64,000 nucleotides of DNA, taken from contig NZ_CP133190.1 of NCBI RefSeq assembly GCF_030913705.1, positions 1,922,001-1,986,000 of the forward strand, written 5' to 3'. Shown here piece by piece: positions 8,599 through 18,159 of this stretch. Every line of letters starts with the position of its first letter. Position 1 is the stretch's first letter. This stretch comes from Anaerocolumna sp. MB42-C2. Its GTDB lineage: Bacteria; Bacillota; Clostridia; Lachnospirales; Lachnospiraceae. The translations under genes and the position numbers were made by a program. The notes beneath the pieces are model-generated. The model ran no database searches. It was not told where the DNA came from and saw only the letters and a list, made by a program, of their open reading frames with translations.

Positions 8599-9438
8599 TC
8601 AACCTTTAACAGCACCGGCTGCAACACCATTGACAAACTGCTTTTGAAAAATTAAAAATAAGGTTATTAATGGTAATGCACACAAGAAACAGGATGCAAA
8701 TAATACGTTCCATTGTGCCGGATTTTCTCTATCACCTAAAAACTGAATCATAGCAACCGGTAAACTAAATTGCTCTGATTTCGTTATAAATACCATTGGG
8801 AAAAAATAATCATTCCATATCCAGATACCTTGCGTAATAACTACCGCCACCGTAGCCGGTTTCAAAAGTGGAAATACAATTTGTGCAAACCTCGTAAAAA
8901 GATTCGCTCCATCCATATAAGCAGCTTCCTCAATCTCCACAGGAACACCTTTCATAAATCCGGAGTACAAAAACGTTGTAAATGGCATACTGCAAGTGAT
9001 AAACATAAACATTGGCGTAAACCTCGTATATGGAATGTTTAAAGAATTAAACATCTGTGCTACGGGAATAATAACCATCTGTGCTGGAATCACAAGACCA
9101 GCAATAAAAAAGTAATATAAAAATCTGCTTAATTTAGATTTCAATCTACCTATAGGATAAGCTGCCGCAGCTCCGATAATAACAATTACAATCAGTGAAC
9201 CTGCCGTGGTAATAAAGCTATTAAAAAAAACAATTGGAAAATCCATTTTTTTAAAGGCTGTTCTATAACTTTCCATAGAAAATTCCATAAATAATTTTAA
9301 ATGGGATGCCTGATTTCCAATTGTACGAAACGAGCTGGAAAATACAGTAATAAGTGGAGCTAATGTAATGATAGAATATAGGATAAGTATTACATGAATT
9401 AATATATTTCCCGGTTTGAATTTGTTTCTTGTCTTCAT
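8599..9438 (-). CDS. Carbohydrate ABC transporter permease, MalG type
   Basis: A 279-residue membrane protein with about six membrane spans and the EAA loop EAAYMDGANLFTRFAQIVFP. It is the second permease of the importer encoded at 8599-11915. The ATG overlaps the stop of the upstream permease by one base (TAATG), indicating translational coupling. The product would work with the MalF-type partner and an ATPase encoded elsewhere. The enzyme next in the operon is a rhamnosidase, so a rhamnose-containing oligosaccharide is the likely cargo (inference). Confidence 0.93.
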   Translation of the reverse strand: MKTRNKFKPGNILIHVILILYSIITLAPLITVFSSSFRTIGNQASHLKLFMEFSMESYRTAFKKMDFPIVFFNSFITTAGSLIVIVIIGAAAAYPIGRLKSKLSRFLYYFFIAGLVIPAQMVIIPVAQMFNSLNIPYTRFTPMFMFITCSMPFTTFLYSGFMKGVPVEIEEAAYMDGANLFTRFAQIVFPLLKPATVAVVITQGIWIWNDYFFPMVFITKSEQFSLPVAMIQFLGDRENPAQWNVLFASCFLCALPLITLFLIFQKQFVNGVAAGAVKG

Positions 9439-10337
9439 TACATTTCTACCTCCTTCTTATTCATAAAGATAAGCAAACAAATAGTAATTGCAATAATCAG
9501 TATAAATGCTACGACAGACAATGCTGCTGATTTACCCATCAGCTGCTCTGTAAATGCCAATTTGTATATAGAATACATTAATGTATTCGTCGCTTTTCCA
9601 GGTCCTCCATTGGTCATAATAAAAACATAATCATATGCTTTGAGGCCATTAATTATACTTAATACGACATTAATAGTGATAGTTGCTGAGATTAAAGGTA
9701 TCTTAATCATTCGTATCATCTGCCAGCCACTGCAGCCATCGATTTTACCGGCTTCAATTAAGCTTGTATCAATTGTCTGTAATCCGGCCAGATATATAAT
9801 CATCGTAGTTCCGATATGCTTCCAGATATCAACGGTTATAATTGCATACAATGCAGATTTAAAACCCGCTAATATATTAAACTTAGAACCGTCCATTCCT
9901 ATATTATTCATTATGGTAGCGATCATACCATCACTTGGCATATACACATATGACCAGATAAAACCAATTACTATCGCGCTAAATAAGGTTGGTAAGTATG
10001 CTGCTGTACGGTAAATACCTTTCCCTCTTATATTGGCATTGAGCAATAATGCCAGTGCCAACGCAATAATATTACTAACAGCAACAAGAACTACGGCGTA
10101 AATAAGAGTATTGGGAACCGCATTTAACAAAGTGCCCTCTTTATACAAAGTAATATAATTTTTAAAACCTACAAAATCATAATTCTGGTCAATTCCGTTA
10201 AAATTAGTCATACTGTATCGAAATAGCTGAAATACAGGAAATATCCAGAATATAAAGTACATAAGAAATGCCGGCACTGCAAACCAAAACATTTTATTCG
10301 TCATAACCAGAGACTTATGCATTTTCTTCTTTTTCAA
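9438..10337 (-). CDS. Carbohydrate ABC transporter permease, MalF type
   Basis: A 299-residue permease of the CUT1 family with the EAA loop EAGKIDGCSGWQMIRMIKIP and about six membrane spans. The reading frame is open up to 10412, but the TTG at 10337 (start KKKKMHKSLVM) has AAGGAG eight bases upstream and removes a tail without similarity to permeases, so I chose it. An ATG five codons further in is a fallback. It is one base from the next gene and follows the SBP gene after a 192-bp spacer holding a large stem-loop. Confidence 0.9.
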   Translation of the reverse strand: MKKKKMHKSLVMTNKMFWFAVPAFLMYFIFWIFPVFQLFRYSMTNFNGIDQNYDFVGFKNYITLYKEGTLLNAVPNTLIYAVVLVAVSNIIALALALLLNANIRGKGIYRTAAYLPTLFSAIVIGFIWSYVYMPSDGMIATIMNNIGMDGSKFNILAGFKSALYAIITVDIWKHIGTTMIIYLAGLQTIDTSLIEAGKIDGCSGWQMIRMIKIPLISATITINVVLSIINGLKAYDYVFIMTNGGPGKATNTLMYSIYKLAFTEQLMGKSAALSVVAFILIIAITICLLIFMNKKEVEM

Positions 10338-10435
10338 TTTGCTCTCTCCTTTTCTATCATTCAACAACCTTGATGACAAGAAAGAATCTGGTTTACCAGA
10401 ATCTAGCTGCACTGCCTTACAATAAATGAGGCAGA

Positions 10436-10502
10436 TGCAAAATTCATATCTATATTACTTGTGGATAAATTCCAGGCACAAGTCTAAAATAGTAATTTTG
10501 CA
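10436..10502 (-). promoter_or_regulatory. Stem-loop between second SBP gene and its permeases
   Basis: TGCAAAATT (10436-10444) pairs with AATTTTGCA (10494-10502), and an inner stem ACTTGTG (10457-10463) pairs with CACAAGT (10477-10483). It starts 27 bases after the SBP stop codon. Its place matches the stem after the first SBP gene, and both use a TGCAAA base. There is no U-run for a strong terminator, so differential mRNA stability is the likelier role. Confidence 0.5.
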
Positions 10503-10529
10503 ACGCCTCCTTTAACTTAACCAAGTCTG

Positions 10530-11915
10530 TTATTCTGCAAGTAATTCTTCCATTTTGCTTTGCATACCTTTTGTAATATCAGGAACTGTTGTTCCTGCAC
10601 CACCAATCATTTCACCAAATAATGCTTCCATTTCATTTTCAGTTCCGGCAGGCCATGCCTGATTACACCAATACCAGGAATTACCTTCAGAATATAATTT
10701 CATGAAATCACTGTATAAAGGATCAACTACAGCACCCTCATTGGTTGAAATGAATTTTCCGCAGCTTTCATATGCTTTGTAAAGATCAGATTGACCGTCA
10801 AACCAATACTCTAAAATCTGTTTGCATAAATCGGCGTTTTTAGATTCGGAATAAATAGCTGGTCCCGCACCGGGTGCACCAGCCGTATAGAGTTGCTGAC
10901 CCTCGTCATTACCCGGTAATGGGAAATAACCTCTTTTAAAATCCGCTGCTCCGGTCGAATTAATTGCCTGCGCATTAAATGTACCGTCAAAAATCATAGC
11001 ACTTTCGCCATCGATAAATTTTTGTATTGCCTGAGATGCACCTAATCCTAAAGAACCGGACTGAATATATCCGTTTTCATATAAAGAGCCATATCTTTCA
11101 AGTACTTTATCCCAGGTTCCTTCATCAGTGAATTTAACGGAACCATCGCGCAACTGATCATCATAGGTAGGATTTTTCGGATAAATCATATTAGCTGCCA
11201 GCTGATATAAACCAAACTGCATGACATACATATCTTTATCCCCCATAACAATAGGTTGAACGCCGTTATCTTTTAAAACTTTACATACATTTTCAAACTC
11301 ACTCCAATTGGTTGGAACAGATAAACCGTATTGATCAAACATATTTTTATTGTAATAGGTACCCAAATATGTAACACCTGCCGGTATTGCATAAATCTTA
11401 TCGTTATAAGTGAAATCTTTTACACCGGGTCCAACTAACTTGGCAGCATTTAAATCGGAGAGATCTGTTAAATAACCGGCTTTAGCTAAAGCAAAAACGG
11501 AGTTAACTCCAGCATACCTTGGCTGTACCCACATAATATCCGGTGCTTCTCCTGTAGCAAGCTTAGTTTTTAATGCCGTATAATATTGATCATCAGGAAG
11601 TTTTGTAACTTCAAGATTAACATTGGAAAATTTTTGCTCCACTAATCTTGTCATCTGATCTACCTGAAAATCTTCACCTTCTGTTGCTAATGTGCCTGAA
11701 CACATAAAAGTAATTGTAACTTCTTCTCCAGCGTCTGTAGCCGTACTATCTTTTGAACCGGAATCAGCCTTTGATGAATCTGCTGTTTTAGTATTCGCTG
11801 CAGTTTCATTTCCTGTGGTAACGACGCTGCTATCAGATTTCTTACCACACCCAAAAAGCATAATTGCAGCCATAACGATAACTAATAGCATCGATAAAAA
11901 TTTCTTTCTTTTCAT
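10530..11915 (-). CDS. Sugar ABC transporter substrate-binding lipoprotein
   Basis: A 461-residue family-1 solute-binding protein. The signal peptide ends in the lipobox LFGCGKK, then a Ser/Asp/Lys linker to about residue 65 and the binding domain from VTITFMCSGT. It is the first gene of the second sugar operon and lies divergent to the histidine kinase/AraC pair at 12121-15431, a common arrangement in which that pair switches on the transporter. The start has GGGAGG at normal distance. It is clearly distinct in sequence from the SBP at 2949-4289, so the two importers probably take different oligosaccharides. Confidence 0.93.
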   Translation of the reverse strand: MKRKKFLSMLLVIVMAAIMLFGCGKKSDSSVVTTGNETAANTKTADSSKADSGSKDSTATDAGEEVTITFMCSGTLATEGEDFQVDQMTRLVEQKFSNVNLEVTKLPDDQYYTALKTKLATGEAPDIMWVQPRYAGVNSVFALAKAGYLTDLSDLNAAKLVGPGVKDFTYNDKIYAIPAGVTYLGTYYNKNMFDQYGLSVPTNWSEFENVCKVLKDNGVQPIVMGDKDMYVMQFGLYQLAANMIYPKNPTYDDQLRDGSVKFTDEGTWDKVLERYGSLYENGYIQSGSLGLGASQAIQKFIDGESAMIFDGTFNAQAINSTGAADFKRGYFPLPGNDEGQQLYTAGAPGAGPAIYSESKNADLCKQILEYWFDGQSDLYKAYESCGKFISTNEGAVVDPLYSDFMKLYSEGNSWYWCNQAWPAGTENEMEALFGEMIGGAGTTVPDITKGMQSKMEELLAE

Positions 11916-11962
11916 ACATTAATTCCTCCCTGTTTTTATTGCTGAATTATCATTGCAAAGTT

Positions 11963-12019
11963 ATTGTAGCATAGTAGCAGTATATTTTTGTTGGATGTTA
12001 TGGTATATTATTGTTGGAT
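11963..12019 (-). promoter_or_regulatory. Promoter and paired direct repeats, likely AraC-type regulator site
   Basis: GTATATTNTTGTTGGAT occurs twice, at 11980-11996 and 12003-12019, exactly 23 bases apart in the same orientation. That spacing (two helical turns) is typical of sites bound by AraC-family activators. The proximal copy overlaps the -35 region of a minus-strand promoter whose -10 is TACAAT (complement of 11963-11968), which fits direct activation of the SBP operon. The response regulator at 13869-15431 is the obvious candidate binder (inference). Confidence 0.6.
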
Positions 12020-12120
12020 TTTTAATTCCATTCATTCTATAGCAATTACACAATGTCGGTATACTTTAATGCAGATTTATGATATATTATTTATATCTTT
12101 TTTCCGAAGGAGATATAATT

Positions 12121-13860
12121 TTGAAATTAAATAATAAATTTTTACTTATATTTATTACTATTTCTGTTCTGCCTATCGTTATAATTACTATTTTTGTATA
12201 TGGGCGGTATACTGATCTTGTAAACAAACAGACCATTCAAGTTACTAACAGTATTGTTGATAATGCGGTAGAAGCTACAAAAGCCCATATTGATGCGGTG
12301 GATGGCATGACAGAAATTTTCCAGCTATATTCTAATAGTTCTTATAGTGTATTAGATGATATAAAAAAGTATAGAGAAAAGGGTAATTACACCGTATATG
12401 ATTTATGGAAAAGTCGTAATAATATGCGGTTTTTATGTCAGCATCTGTTATATTCTAATAATTTTGTAAATGGTGTTTTTATCTTTACTCCAGGCGGAGA
12501 GAATATAGGTTATGGCTGGAATAATGGAATTGACATCCAAAACGATTACACTCCTTTTGAAGATTCCTGGTATAAAAAAACCTTAGAAAAAAAAGGACAG
12601 CTATATATTAGTGATTTAAGTAAAAAAGCCTTTATATTAAACTCCCAAAGATCCATTTCTTTTTCCAGAGCTCTTTATGATGTATATACAAAAGACTTTT
12701 TAGGTGTTTTACTGATTGACTGTTCACCGGATGTCTTTGATATAAGCAGCTCTAATACACTTCCAGGGCATGCCTTATTAACTGTTTCAAAAGAAAACGG
12801 AAATATACTCTATACTAACATTGATTCTGTAAAGGCTAGTTTTACCAATAAAAAAAACAATAAGAATATCAATGTAATTAAGAATACATTGGACAACCCC
12901 GCTCTAACAGTTGTTGCTGCCATTGATATGAAACCTATTTATAATGAATTTAACTTTACGAAATTTTTAATTATTGGTATTGCAACTTCCTGTGCACTAA
13001 TATTCATTATTATATCTTTCTTCTTATCAAGATCACTTACCAGGCCAATCTCCGCTCTTAGTGATATTATGCGAAATCATAAAAAACACGGGTTGGTAAC
13101 TGCTGATAAATATTTGAATTTACATAATGAAATTGGTGTGTTATACAATGAATATAATAATATGGTAGAAGAAAATAATCAGTTTATTAAAGAACAATAC
13201 CACAATAAACTGATAACTCTGGATTCTCAGATGAAGTCTCTGGAAGCACAGATTAACTCACATTTTTTATATAATACTTTAGAATCTATAAACAGTATAG
13301 CAGAGATTGAGGAAATTGAAAGCATTTCCATTATATCCCTGGCACTTGGCAATATGCTCCGTTACAGCATCAATACAGAAAGCGAACTAGTTAATATTCA
13401 GGATGAGCTTAAAAATGTAAATGACTATATGTCGATCCAGAAAATTCGTTTTGACAACCGTTTCGAGATTATTTATGAAATCAATGAATCTGTTTTAAAA
13501 TTAAAAATTTTAAAATTAATATTACAACCTTTAGTAGAAAATGCACTGTACCATGGCCTTAACCGATGCTCCATAGCCGGGAAAGTTATAATATCGGTTA
13601 ATGTAAAAAATGAAATAATATTCATAGATATAACCGATACCGGCATGGGTATGAATGAGAAACAATTACGGGAAGTGCAGGAATCTTTAAGTAAACCGAT
13701 TTTATTCACCGAACTTGGCCGGCGTGAAAAGCAGAGTATAGGGTTAAAAAATATCCATTCCCGAATTGAACTGTATTATGGAATCGGGTATGGATTATCT
13801 GTTAAAAGCAAGGAAAAAGAAGGAACCACGATAATGATTAAATTACCTGTACTAAAATAG
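12121..13860 (+). CDS. Sensor histidine kinase, YesM type
   Basis: A 579-residue membrane sensor kinase. Residues about 8-28 form the first membrane helix, about 30-270 an extracellular sensor domain, and about 285-308 the second helix. A HAMP region follows, then a His_kinase (LytS/YesM) segment LEAQINSHFLYNTLESI with the phosphorylated His at 381, then a HATPase domain (LQPLVENALYHGL; GMGMN; IGLKNIHSR). An earlier ATG exists at 12079, but TTG 12121 has AAGGAG eight bases upstream. It is eight bases from the response regulator and probably senses a sugar ligand outside the cell. Confidence 0.92.
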   Translation: MKLNNKFLLIFITISVLPIVIITIFVYGRYTDLVNKQTIQVTNSIVDNAVEATKAHIDAVDGMTEIFQLYSNSSYSVLDDIKKYREKGNYTVYDLWKSRNNMRFLCQHLLYSNNFVNGVFIFTPGGENIGYGWNNGIDIQNDYTPFEDSWYKKTLEKKGQLYISDLSKKAFILNSQRSISFSRALYDVYTKDFLGVLLIDCSPDVFDISSSNTLPGHALLTVSKENGNILYTNIDSVKASFTNKKNNKNINVIKNTLDNPALTVVAAIDMKPIYNEFNFTKFLIIGIATSCALIFIIISFFLSRSLTRPISALSDIMRNHKKHGLVTADKYLNLHNEIGVLYNEYNNMVEENNQFIKEQYHNKLITLDSQMKSLEAQINSHFLYNTLESINSIAEIEEIESISIISLALGNMLRYSINTESELVNIQDELKNVNDYMSIQKIRFDNRFEIIYEINESVLKLKILKLILQPLVENALYHGLNRCSIAGKVIISVNVKNEIIFIDITDTGMGMNEKQLREVQESLSKPILFTELGRREKQSIGLKNIHSRIELYYGIGYGLSVKSKEKEGTTIMIKLPVLK

Positions 13861-13868
13861 GAGGCATT

Positions 13869-15431
13869 ATGTACCGTTATATCATAATTGATGATGAAAC
13901 TTTAACCAGAAAAGGAACAATAAAAAAGATCGGAACATTAGATGGCCGAGTTCAATGTATCGGTGAAGCAGATAACGGAGAATCAGGTATGCAGCTTATT
14001 GATGAAACAGATTCGGATATTATAATAACTGATATGAATATGCCCGTAGTAGACGGCACCCAACTACTAAAATTAATACGGGAGAAATATTCAACTAAAC
14101 AGATAATCGTTATCAGCGGATATAAAGATTTTGACTATGCAAAACAAGCGATCCAGGCAAAAGTAATCAGTTATATATTAAAGCCTTTTAGTAAGGAAGA
14201 CATACAAAATACCATGATGGAAGCAATTCATCTGATAGAAAATAATCAATCCTCTGACAATAAAATTATATCCATTGAGGCAGAAAAAGAATATGTTCAA
14301 TACGGTTATGATATCCAAATGCTGAAAAACCTTATTTTAGGTTACCATAACCGGCAGCTGGAATTAAACTCAGAAAAGCTAAAAACCATGTATTCCATGC
14401 ACCATATAGTACTAATGACAATTCATTCTACTTCTAACTTAGATGAAACTGCCTTAAATAACTATGCCATCACCAGTGGATATGGAGATTTGGGCTTATA
14501 TATATCTCATCTGAATAATGATAAGATGGGATTTTTTGTCCTGTTTTTTCCGGATAATACACCAGTTAAACTAAATAGTCTCTGTAAGCAGATCAGCTCC
14601 GGGTTGATTCAATTACTGATGGAAATGGATTCTTCTGTCTCTATCGGAATCAGTAATATCAAATCTGATTTACTGCAGTTAAATGCTGCTTTTAATGAAT
14701 GTGTAGATGCACTAAATTCAAAGAAACTGACAGATTTAAATCATTATTATTTTTATAATGAGATTAACAATACACATAAACGTTTTAGTTGGGAGTTATC
14801 AGATGAATTTTTATTCCGTATTGAGGCTGCAGAAGAAACGAAAGTAATTGACTTAATAGATAATTTATTTAATTATTTTATGTCTATTCCAGATTGTACA
14901 TTATATGAAGCCAAATTTTACTGTAATGATTTAATTCAAAAAACAAAAATTATGTTAAGTACTTACTATCAGTATTCCTCTTTAAATAATGATTCCTCAA
15001 GTATAAAGAATATATTTAATTCTATTTTTAACTTTGAAGAAATGAATAATTATTTAAAACTACTCTTCACTAATATATCTTCTAGTATGGCAAATACCAG
15101 TATTTATAAGATTGATGACAATATTGGAAAAATAAAATTATATATTGATAGAAATTATAAAAATAATCTATCCATGGAATTTATATCTTCCTTGTTTTAT
15201 ATGAACCGAAGCTATTGCAGTTTTTTATTTAAAGAAAAAACCGGTGAAAAATTTGTAGACTATGTTAACAACATACGTATAAATAAAGCAAAAGAGCTAT
15301 TAACTCAAACTGATATGAAATTGTATCAAATATCAAAATCCGTAGGTTATGATAATATCAAATATTTCTTTCGTGTCTTTAAGAAACAAACTGGTATAAC
15401 TCCGGAGCAATACCGTAAAAATATTAAATAA
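13869..15431 (+). CDS. Response regulator, YesN/AraC type
   Basis: A 520-residue regulator. The receiver domain is residues 1-125 with the phosphoacceptor Asp at 55 (TDMNMP) and Lys in ILKPF. A long linker domain follows, then two AraC helix-turn-helix units from about 425 (LSMEFISSLFYMNRSYCSFLF and KLYQISKSVGYDNIKYFFRVF regions). It partners the kinase just upstream and probably binds the 23-bp-spaced repeats at 11980-12019 to activate the divergent sugar importer. RBS GGAGG at 13860-13864 supports the start. Confidence 0.92.
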   Translation: MYRYIIIDDETLTRKGTIKKIGTLDGRVQCIGEADNGESGMQLIDETDSDIIITDMNMPVVDGTQLLKLIREKYSTKQIIVISGYKDFDYAKQAIQAKVISYILKPFSKEDIQNTMMEAIHLIENNQSSDNKIISIEAEKEYVQYGYDIQMLKNLILGYHNRQLELNSEKLKTMYSMHHIVLMTIHSTSNLDETALNNYAITSGYGDLGLYISHLNNDKMGFFVLFFPDNTPVKLNSLCKQISSGLIQLLMEMDSSVSIGISNIKSDLLQLNAAFNECVDALNSKKLTDLNHYYFYNEINNTHKRFSWELSDEFLFRIEAAEETKVIDLIDNLFNYFMSIPDCTLYEAKFYCNDLIQKTKIMLSTYYQYSSLNNDSSSIKNIFNSIFNFEEMNNYLKLLFTNISSSMANTSIYKIDDNIGKIKLYIDRNYKNNLSMEFISSLFYMNRSYCSFLFKEKTGEKFVDYVNNIRINKAKELLTQTDMKLYQISKSVGYDNIKYFFRVFKKQTGITPEQYRKNIK

Positions 15432-15450
15432 GAAAAAGGGGCAAAAAATA

Positions 15451-15528
15451 AATCCATCTTATTTGGGTTTGGAATATTGTTAACATCTGCAAAATATTAA
15501 CTATATTCTCTCCCATATAAGATAGATT
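15451..15528 (+). terminator. Long hairpin after the kinase-regulator pair
   Basis: AATCCATCTTATTTGGG (15451-15467) pairs with CCCATATAAGATAGATT (15512-15528) with two mismatches. It begins 20 bases after the regulator stop and lies between convergent genes. The U-run is short (TTTTGAATTTT), so efficiency is uncertain. Confidence 0.5.
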
Positions 15529-15600
15529 TTGAATTTTGGAACAGCCTTTTTATTTAAAAGTTCTTGTCACTTATACCTATATGCAAGAAAAAAATCTTTC

Positions 15601-16647
15601 TTATCCTATTTTTATTACTGCTTTTACTATCTCAGCTTTATTATTCACACTGTAATCCATTGCTTTTTGAGCTTCATCCAAAGAGAATTCATTCGTTACA
15701 ATTCCCTTTAGATTTACCTTGCCTGCTGCCACTGCTTCTATAGCCATGGGATAAATATGACGATAACGGAACACGGTTTTTAAAGTAAGCTCTTTATCTA
15801 AGATAAGACTCATCGGGAGAGTCATCTCACCACTCTTGCTATAACCTACCAATACTATATTGGAACCTTTTTTTGTCATATATACCGCTTGTTTCGTAGT
15901 GATCTCAGTTCCTGCTGCTTCAACTGCCAAATCACAGCCCGCACCATTAGTTAATTCCAATATGGCTTTTACAGCATCCGTTTTACTCGCATTAATTACA
16001 TCAGTAGCACCCAGTTCCAATGCTTTTTCTAATCTTTTTTCCATAATATCTACTACATATACCTTCATGACACCCATAGCTTTTAAAGCCATCATACAAA
16101 CCAGACCAATACAGCCTGCACCCAAAACAACTGCAGTCTGACCGGCTCTGGCATTTCCCTGTATAGCTGCATGGAATCCCACCGCTAAAGGTTCTATTAA
16201 AGCTCCCTCTAATGTACTTACATTATCCGGAAGTTTAAAACACAAATCCGCTTCGTGAGCCACATACTCCTGGAATACTCCGTCTACCGGCGGGGTAGCA
16301 AAGAAAACAACCTCAGGGCATAAGTTATATCTTCCGGTTTTACAAAATTCACAATGTCCGCATGTTTTTCCCGGCTCTAATGCAACCCTGTCTCCTGTCT
16401 TTAAATGTTTTACATCCGCACCGACTTCTACTACAACACCACCAGGCTCATGCCCCAGTACAAAGGGTGGTTCTACTATGTAATCCCCAATTCTCCCCGT
16501 TTCATAATAATGCAGATCTGATCCGCAGATCCCCACATATTCCAGTTTAACTAATACCTCATTGTTTTTAGGGCTTGGAATAGGTCTTTGTTCAAAACCC
16601 ATTTCTCCAATACCATTCATTACTGCAACTTTCATCAATCCGTCCAT
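15601..16647 (-). CDS. Zinc-dependent medium-chain polyol/alcohol dehydrogenase (sorbitol/xylitol type)
   Basis: A 348-residue MDR oxidoreductase. Catalytic-zinc ligands are Cys in GICGSDLHYYE and His-Glu in GHEPGG; the structural-zinc cysteines lie in CGHCEFCKTGRYNLC. The Rossmann motif GAGCIGLV is followed by VVDIMEKR, whose acidic residue favours NAD(H) over NADP(H). This set matches L-iditol/xylitol dehydrogenases, which oxidise polyols to ketoses, but 2,3-butanediol or other secondary alcohols are possible. GGGAGG before the ATG at 16647 fixes the start. The ROK regulator upstream on the same strand may control it. Confidence 0.88.
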   Translation of the reverse strand: MDGLMKVAVMNGIGEMGFEQRPIPSPKNNEVLVKLEYVGICGSDLHYYETGRIGDYIVEPPFVLGHEPGGVVVEVGADVKHLKTGDRVALEPGKTCGHCEFCKTGRYNLCPEVVFFATPPVDGVFQEYVAHEADLCFKLPDNVSTLEGALIEPLAVGFHAAIQGNARAGQTAVVLGAGCIGLVCMMALKAMGVMKVYVVDIMEKRLEKALELGATDVINASKTDAVKAILELTNGAGCDLAVEAAGTEITTKQAVYMTKKGSNIVLVGYSKSGEMTLPMSLILDKELTLKTVFRYRHIYPMAIEAVAAGKVNLKGIVTNEFSLDEAQKAMDYSVNNKAEIVKAVIKIG

Positions 16648-16814
16648 AGAAATAACCTCCCAAATGATAATTTATCTCTTTTATAAAATGTTTTATTAAA
16701 GTTATTATATTATTGCATTCTTATACTAAAAAGTCAAGTCAAATCCAGTTATTCTTTTACTATTTATTATTTTTAACCGGTCAATCAGATCCGGAGCTGA
16801 AATACACATAAATA

Positions 16815-16850
16815 AAACCTTATGACCATATTGAAACAATCATAAGGTTT
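16815..16850 (-). terminator. Terminator after the ROK gene
   Basis: AAACCTTATGA (16815-16825) and TCATAAGGTTT (16840-16850) form an 11-bp stem starting four bases after the ROK stop. On the minus strand it is followed by TTTTATTTATG, a reasonable intrinsic terminator that should separate the ROK and dehydrogenase transcripts. Confidence 0.65.
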
Positions 16851-16854
16851 ATAC

Positions 16855-17976
16855 TTAGTATATGGAATTAAAATATCGTTCTATAAATTGTATCCCTGCT
16901 CCAACTGCAGCCGCTTCTATTTTATACTTACCGCTTTTGATATAAGTAGTATCTATGTCAAAGTTATTATATATCATAACAGCCTGTCCTAATTCTACCA
17001 AATACTCTTCCAAATATCCACCGACATAACCGCCTAAAATTATGTCGCAATCAAAAGCCATTCTTAAATTTGATACTGCAATTGCAAGATAATTGATGTA
17101 TTCATCCCAGGCTTTCTTACTATCTTTATCGCCGTCTTTTAATTTATCAAAAAATAAATCCAGATTTTCATCGGTATATTTCGATAAATTCAACGCAGAA
17201 CAATAAACATCCATACACCCTTTCTTACCGCAATAACAGGTCCGTCCGTTCGGTTCTATCACCATATGTCCAAACTCAGCACTTTTAAAATTATCTCCCA
17301 TGTATATTTCATCGTTAATATATACCGCACCACCCACTGTATTACTCAAGGATAAATATATACTGTTTTTTGCTGATTCTCTAAGCTCTGCATAAGCTGC
17401 ACTATTGGCATCATTGCTGAACGCAACTTCATATTTTAAAAATTGGCTGAACTTTTTGAGACTTAAGTTACTGACTTTAAAGACATGGGTTCGCAATAGA
17501 ACTGAATTTGATGTATCAACGATTCCGGGTATTGATAAACCAACACCCAGAACCTTATTTTTGTCGATCTGATTTTCATTTAGAAATACTTCAAGTTCAA
17601 CTCCCAAAATCTCGTAATATTCAACCGTGTCCTCATAGAACCGTTTTAATCTTTTATATACGGAAACCGTACCACTGGTATCAACAAGAACCATACTGAT
17701 ATGATTTTTTGTAATATCAATTCCTACCGCATATTTGTGCCCTTTTGCCAAAGCCAGTGCACCGGCCTTTCTTCCGCCGGTAGATTGATATTTCCCGACT
17801 TCAGTCACGATACCATCCTCCAGCAGTTCTTTCACATTCTGCAATACCGTAGGCATACTAAGTCCAAGCTCTCTGGAAATCTCCTGTTTCGATGTTTCGC
17901 CTTTTTTATATATAAATTTGACTATTTTTACTTTGTTTCTATGTTTCGTTTCAAAATTATTTGGTATTCGTTTCAT
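16855..17976 (-). CDS. ROK-family transcriptional repressor (XylR/NagC-like)
   Basis: A 373-residue protein with an N-terminal winged helix (EISRELGLSMPTVLQNVKEL) and a ROK sugar-kinase-like domain. The zinc motif CYCGKKGCMDVYCSA and the segment FGHMVIEPNGRTC are present. The ATP-site DITKNHI region replaces a typical kinase phosphate loop, so it is a regulator rather than a kinase. The frame is open to 18009, but the ATG at 17976 has GAAGAGGTG upstream and matches family starts. It probably senses a sugar or polyol and may regulate the dehydrogenase at 15601-16647. Confidence 0.9.
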   Translation of the reverse strand: MKRIPNNFETKHRNKVKIVKFIYKKGETSKQEISRELGLSMPTVLQNVKELLEDGIVTEVGKYQSTGGRKAGALALAKGHKYAVGIDITKNHISMVLVDTSGTVSVYKRLKRFYEDTVEYYEILGVELEVFLNENQIDKNKVLGVGLSIPGIVDTSNSVLLRTHVFKVSNLSLKKFSQFLKYEVAFSNDANSAAYAELRESAKNSIYLSLSNTVGGAVYINDEIYMGDNFKSAEFGHMVIEPNGRTCYCGKKGCMDVYCSALNLSKYTDENLDLFFDKLKDGDKDSKKAWDEYINYLAIAVSNLRMAFDCDIILGGYVGGYLEEYLVELGQAVMIYNNFDIDTTYIKSGKYKIEAAAVGAGIQFIERYFNSIY

Positions 17977-18069
17977 AAACACCTCTTCTAAAAGTAAATG
18001 ATTTATCACTTCTATTATAGGATAATTCAGAGTCTAATTCAATTCTTTAATTAATATAAAAAAAGTAAA

Positions 18070-18099
18070 AGGTAATAAAGTTAAAAAACTCTATTACCT
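18070..18099 (-). terminator. Terminator after aspS
   Basis: AGGTAATAAAGTT (18070-18082) and AACTCTATTACCT (18087-18099) make a 13-bp stem with an AAAA loop. Its one non-Watson-Crick position becomes G-U on the minus strand, where the stem is followed by TTTTACTTTTTTTAT. This is a strong rho-independent terminator for the aspS operon. Confidence 0.8.
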
Positions 18100-18159
18100 C
18101 AAAGAATTTATTATTCTGTTACTTTAATATTCTGTTACTTTATTGTCTCTGTTAATTTA

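Noticed and set aside
10386..10475. Fourth copy of the structured repeat
   Set aside because: A hairpin with one mismatch, ACTGCC and AATAAA occur in the right order, but the remaining blocks diverge too far to call it.
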